From NCBI GenBank assembly GCA_020846745.1, contig JADLDI010000059.1, forward strand, positions 1-64,000: a stretch of 64,000 bases of DNA. Reading direction: 5' to 3'. Of this stretch, positions 62,879 through 64,000 are shown in pieces. The stretch's first letter is position 1, and each line of letters begins with the position of its first letter. A program made the translations under genes and the position numbers. This stretch comes from Bryobacterales bacterium. GTDB taxonomy: Bacteria; Acidobacteriota; Terriglobia; Bryobacterales; Bryobacteraceae. The notes beneath the pieces are model-generated. The model was not told where the DNA came from. It saw only the letters and a program-made list of their open reading frames with translations, and did not search any database.

Positions 62879-64000
62879 ATGAAAAAGGGTCGAAGAGAGT
62901 TCCTCCAGGGAGTCACCTTAGCGGCCGGAACGGCCGCGACGAGCGCCCCAGCTCCGTCACAATCGCAGCCGGCGCCCACGTCCGCGCCCGTAGTGCGCCC
63001 CACCATTGCTTACCCGCGCACCTTCCGCGGACGCCAGCTCAGCATGATCGCGTTCCCGCTGGGTGGCGTGGGCGCAGGTTCCGTCAGCCTCGGCGGCCGC
63101 GGCCAACTCCGCGATTGGGAGATCTTCAACCGGCCCGACAAGGGCAACAACCTGAGCTATGCCTTCCCGGCCATTTGGGTGCAGGCGGGCAATACGAAAC
63201 CCGTTGCGCGGGTGCTCGAAAGCCGTATCCTCCCTCCCTACGAAGGCGCCAGCGGACTCGGCTCCCAGAACGTCCCCGGCTTGGCGCGCCTCTCTTCCGC
63301 CTCCTTCACTGGCGAATTCCCGTTCGCCCGAATCGACTTCACCGACCGCAAGCTGCCGGTCAAAGTGCGCCTCGAGGCCTTCACCCCCTTCATCCCCCTC
63401 GAACCCGACGACTCCGGGTTACCGGTAACCGTCCTCAGGTACACAGTCACCAACCCTGGACCGGCGTCCGCCAAAGTCTCCATCGCCTTCTCCATCGACA
63501 ACCCCGTGGGCAGCCCTCCCCGCGGGCAGCAGAAGGATACCCGTCAAAACGAGTTCCGCCGCGGCCAGTCCCTCCAAGGCCTGTACATGTCCAATTCCGG
63601 CCTCGCCCCGGACGACCCCCTCCAAGGCAGCTTCGCCCTCTGCCTGCTCGATACCGGCGGAGCGCAAGTCACCCATCTTCGCGGCTGGCCCCGCGGCCGC
63701 TGGTGGAACGCGCCCATGCTCTTCTGGGACGACTTCAGTGCCGATGGCTCCCTCGGGCCCGAACCCGCCGACCTCGGCACCGTCGGCGCTCTGTGTTCCT
63801 CCGAGACCATCGCCCCCAACGCCACCGCCACCTATACCTTCGTCCTCGCCTGGCGTTTCCCCAACCGCACCCCCGAGCGTTGCGGTTGGGCCGCCGTCAA
63901 AGGTTACGAAAAACACCCCATCGGTAACTGGTACGCTGAGCGCTTCCCCAGCGCATGGGACGCCGCCGAATACCTCGCCGCCAACCTGCCCCGCCTCGAA
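62879..64000 (+). CDS. GH116-family glycoside hydrolase, N-terminal part (runs off the window)
   Basis: The open frame continues to the window end, giving 374 residues without a stop. A Tat-like start (KKGRREFLQGVTLAAG) leads into the N-terminal domain: LSMIAFPLGGVGAGSVSLGG, QLRDWEIFNRPDKGNNLSYA, VKVRLEAFTPFIPLEPDDSG and LPVTVLRYTVTNPGPASAKV. These are hallmarks of GH116 (non-lysosomal glucosylceramidase, GBA2-like) enzymes. The catalytic domain lies beyond the end. A frame from 62779 to 63927 in another phase is an Arg/Pro-rich shadow. It probably hydrolyses beta-glucosides or beta-xylosides outside the cytoplasm. Confidence 0.88.
   Translation, partial: MKKGRREFLQGVTLAAGTAATSAPAPSQSQPAPTSAPVVRPTIAYPRTFRGRQLSMIAFPLGGVGAGSVSLGGRGQLRDWEIFNRPDKGNNLSYAFPAIWVQAGNTKPVARVLESRILPPYEGASGLGSQNVPGLARLSSASFTGEFPFARIDFTDRKLPVKVRLEAFTPFIPLEPDDSGLPVTVLRYTVTNPGPASAKVSIAFSIDNPVGSPPRGQQKDTRQNEFRRGQSLQGLYMSNSGLAPDDPLQGSFALCLLDTGGAQVTHLRGWPRGRWWNAPMLFWDDFSADGSLGPEPADLGTVGALCSSETIAPNATATYTFVLAWRFPNRTPERCGWAAVKGYEKHPIGNWYAERFPSAWDAAEYLAANLPRLE

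Noticed and set aside
62779-63927. 382-codon + strand frame at the window end
   Set aside because: The product is Arg/Pro/His-rich with no family match, while the frame from 62879 encodes recognisable GH116 sequence to the last base.

Overview
The window looks like chromosomal DNA of a GC-rich Gram-negative soil bacterium, most likely an acidobacterium of the Bryobacter/Solibacter type. That assignment is an inference from the gene set: a PEP-CTERM protein next to exopolysaccharide genes, a subtilase ending in NVxWGT repeats, an M13 peptidase, a Tat-exported FAD oxidoreductase, a GH116 enzyme, a LamG-like protein, and the order yicC-gmk-rpoZ-coaBC-udg-tmk-holB. No 16S gene or phylogenetic marker search was available. 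I saw no phage, transposase or CRISPR array.

Region 1 (about 0.4-28 kb) is a large surface or exopolysaccharide locus. The first block (391-14514, all + strand, many genes overlapping) holds an FkbM-type methyltransferase, a Wzx-like flippase, three further methyltransferases, four GT4 and one GT2 glycosyltransferases, a Wzy-like polymerase and an asparagine-synthetase-like amidotransferase. Its codon third positions are mixed, unlike the C/G-rich genes further right, so it may have been acquired. The second block (14519-24907) has a fused dehydrogenase/GFO-IDH oxidoreductase, a heparinase II/III-like lyase, another GT4, a WecA/MraY-like phosphosugar transferase, a TPR protein, a FecR-domain protein and a PEP-CTERM protein. 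It ends at a clear intrinsic terminator. An O-antigen-ligase-like protein, tRNA-Gly(TCC) and a minus-strand PEP-CTERM-type sugar transferase follow. Short-period tandem repeats (7 bp) lie between the WecA-like and TPR genes and flank a 45-codon gene candidate.

Region 2 (28-39 kb) is mixed: a LamG-like exported protein, a zinc-ribbon protein, a TIGR00300 ornithine-cyclodeaminase-type enzyme, queF, a coiled-coil methyltransferase, an M13 metallopeptidase, an exported protein of unknown function and a subtilisin-like protease.

Region 3 (38.8-47.2 kb) is a dense housekeeping run: Trm112-like protein, GT9 heptosyltransferase-like enzyme, MsbA-like ABC exporter, YicC, Gmk, RpoZ, CoaBC, family-4 uracil-DNA glycosylase, thymidylate kinase and DNA polymerase III delta prime. 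Most junctions overlap or are a few bases long.

Region 4 (47.2-64 kb) holds accessory and metabolic genes on both strands: an outer-membrane-like protein, a large PHP-like hydrolase, cobalamin adenosyltransferase, an FAD oxidoreductase, a TPR/carboxypeptidase-regulatory-like protein, a half-receiver/Fis protein, a coupled pair of degenerate ATP-grasp-like genes, a sugar isomerase/epimerase, a SUMF1-like protein without catalytic cysteines, a membrane acyltransferase, RmuC, a SEC-C protein, 70-bp direct repeats and the start of a GH116 glycoside hydrolase that runs off the end.

The observations I would follow first are the coupled ATP-grasp-like pair (54825-56458), the set of start codons lying 5-15 nt after a -10-like hexamer (probable leaderless transcripts), and the heptamer arrays with the small gene between them.
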